17,730 nt of DNA from Eubacteriales bacterium (GTDB lineage: Bacteria; Bacillota_A; Clostridia; Lachnospirales; Lachnospiraceae): positions 1-17,730 of the forward strand of contig JAUNAE010000024.1 of the NCBI GenBank assembly GCA_030527765.1, in the 5' to 3' direction. The notes under the pieces were generated by a model, which saw only the letters and a program-made list of their open reading frames with translations, made no database searches and had not been told where the DNA came from. How positions within the stretch are numbered: position 1 is the first letter of the stretch; each line of letters starts with the position of its first letter. The position numbers and the translations under genes are program-made. Below are positions 16,403 through 17,730 of the stretch, one piece after another.

Positions 16403-17730
16403 TTATTTCAGATGAGATTCTTTCGGAATCTCCATAGGATAATTCCCATCAAAGCAGGCTTTGCACAGAGGAAGTCCTCCTGCCATTCCTTCCAGATACT
16501 GAATTTCCATATAGCCAAGAGAATCCGCACCGATCATTTTCTGAATTTCTTCTCTGCTGTGACCGGAGGCAATCAGCTGGTCATTGGACGGAACATCGGT
16601 TCCGAAGTAACATGGGTGAAGAAATGCAGGGGAACTGACCCTTACATGAACTTCCTTTGCTCCCGCCTCTTTCAGCATGGTAATCAGATTCGCCATCGTT
16701 GTTCCCCGGACAATAGAATCATCTACAAGAACCAGCCGCTTTCCCTGCACAACCGATTTCAGAACACTTAGTTTCATATGTACGCTTGATTCCCGTTCTT
16801 TCTGGGTCGGTTTAATAAAGGTTCTTCCAATGTAACTGTTTTTGTGAAAAGCAATTCCAAATGGAATCCCGGATTCTTCCGCAAACCCCTTCGCAGCTGT
16901 AACACCAGAGTCCGGAACGCCTACCACCAGATCCGCCTCTACAGGGAAGGATTTTGCCAGAGATTTGCCGCCGCGAATTCTTGCATTATAAATCTCCACA
17001 CCATCCATCGTACTGTCCAGTCTTGCAAAGTAAATATACTCAAACACACAATGGGCATGTTTTTCCTGACAAAGATCATAATTCGAAGAAAGCCCCTCTT
17101 TGGATATCGTCAGAATCTCTCCCGGTTTCAGATCCCGGACAAACTCTGCTCCCACAGACTCCAGGGCACAGCTTTCGGATGCCACAATATAGGCAGAATC
17201 TCTTTTTCCAAGACACAATGGCTTCAATCCCAGAGGATCCCTCACTGCAATCAGCTTCCTCGGACTCATAATCACAAGCCCATAAGCTCCTTTTAATTTT
17301 TTCGCAGTCTTCAGCACTGCCTCCTCGACACTTCCGGAATGTACTCTCTCCCTTGCAATATGGAAGGCAATCACTTCAGAGTCCGTTGTTGTGTAAAAAA
17401 CAGCTCCCGTCTGAATCAATTCCCATTTCAGTTCTTCTGTATTTACGAGATTTCCATTGTGTGCCAGGGCCAGAGTTCCCTTGATATAAGAAAGAACCAG
17501 TGGCTGAGCGTTTTCACGGACAGAAGCCCCGGTCGTAGAATACCGCACATGACCAATTCCAAGATCACCTGTGATCGGTTCTATTCTGTCTGATGTGAGC
17601 ACTTCGCTGACCAGACCAAGGTTTTTATAGAATTTAATATTTCCCCGGTCTCCTTTTGTATCGGATACTGCCAGTCCACAGGATTCCTGTCCCCGGTGCT
17701 GCAGTGCCATCAAACCATAATAATTGGAAG
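16403..17730 (-). CDS. purF: Amidophosphoribosyltransferase PurF (5' end outside window)
   Basis: First committed enzyme of purine synthesis: transfers glutamine amide nitrogen to PRPP to form phosphoribosylamine. About 442 residues are present; the start with its nucleophilic N-terminal cysteine lies beyond the right edge. The sequence enters at NYYGLMALQHRGQESCGLA in the class II glutaminase domain. The PRPP-binding loop is LVLVDDSIVRGTT, and VVGVPDSG and PTQKERE are also typical. Four cysteines sit at the places of the [4Fe-4S] ligands of Bacillus PurF: in HCVFEYIYFARLDS, in HPCYFGTD, and the pair in LCKACFDGNYP. This argues for the cluster-containing, oxygen-sensitive Firmicute type. The cluster and length match the family. 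No intrinsic terminator with a T-run follows. Confidence 0.96.
   Translation of the reverse strand, partial: SNYYGLMALQHRGQESCGLAVSDTKGDRGNIKFYKNLGLVSEVLTSDRIEPITGDLGIGHVRYSTTGASVRENAQPLVLSYIKGTLALAHNGNLVNTEELKWELIQTGAVFYTTTDSEVIAFHIARERVHSGSVEEAVLKTAKKLKGAYGLVIMSPRKLIAVRDPLGLKPLCLGKRDSAYIVASESCALESVGAEFVRDLKPGEILTISKEGLSSNYDLCQEKHAHCVFEYIYFARLDSTMDGVEIYNARIRGGKSLAKSFPVEADLVVGVPDSGVTAAKGFAEESGIPFGIAFHKNSYIGRTFIKPTQKERESSVHMKLSVLKSVVQGKRLVLVDDSIVRGTTMANLITMLKEAGAKEVHVRVSSPAFLHPCYFGTDVPSNDQLIASGHSREEIQKMIGADSLGYMEIQYLEGMAGGLPLCKACFDGNYPMEIPKESHLK

Overview
The window is a stretch of chromosome from a Gram-positive anaerobe of the Clostridia, most likely a member of the Lachnospiraceae. The reasons are AGGAGG-type ribosome binding sites on most genes, sigma-A promoters with TTGACA/TATAAT hexamers, an LL-diaminopimelate aminotransferase (DapL), a type I glutamine synthetase followed by an ANTAR-domain regulator, an HPr-like protein without the phosphorylatable histidine, and a PurF with iron-sulfur cysteines. 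The placement rests on protein and signal features read by eye, not on a database search. Every gene lies on the minus strand, so transcription runs from high to low coordinates. I see no mobile element, CRISPR array, rRNA or tRNA.

Layout in transcription order (right to left). purF, truncated at the right edge, starts purine synthesis. A 292-base gap holds a cre-like CcpA site and the promoter of a small HPr-like gene. A promoter and a strong leader hairpin precede pyrG, whose stop overlaps the start of gltB (ATGA); gltD follows 15 bases later. Three bases past gltD a consensus promoter drives glnA through a short leader that folds as an intrinsic terminator or as two hexaloop hairpins of ANTAR type. 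glnA is followed by the ANTAR protein gene and then dapL, which ends at a terminator. A separate gene encodes a tyrosine-phosphatase-fold protein whose catalytic cysteine is glycine. A second perfect-consensus promoter then drives ilvN, ilvC, leuC and leuD (truncated at the left edge), with a terminator-like hairpin between ilvC and leuC.

How it works together. The centre is ammonia assimilation: GlnA makes glutamine, GltBD turns glutamine and 2-oxoglutarate into glutamate, and PyrG and PurF spend glutamine amide nitrogen on CTP and purines. DapL uses glutamate as amino donor for lysine and cell-wall precursors, and the ilv/leu genes make branched-chain amino acids. The most interesting signal is regulatory. 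The glnA leader looks like a target for the ANTAR protein encoded just downstream of glnA, and the leader of pyrG-gltB-gltD has a different but also mutually exclusive terminator/antiterminator design containing the same eight-base loop string (CAAAGGTG). This suggests one antitermination circuit joining glutamine synthetase, glutamate synthase and CTP synthase. The second notable item is the natural Cys-to-Gly pseudophosphatase with an extra N-terminal domain.
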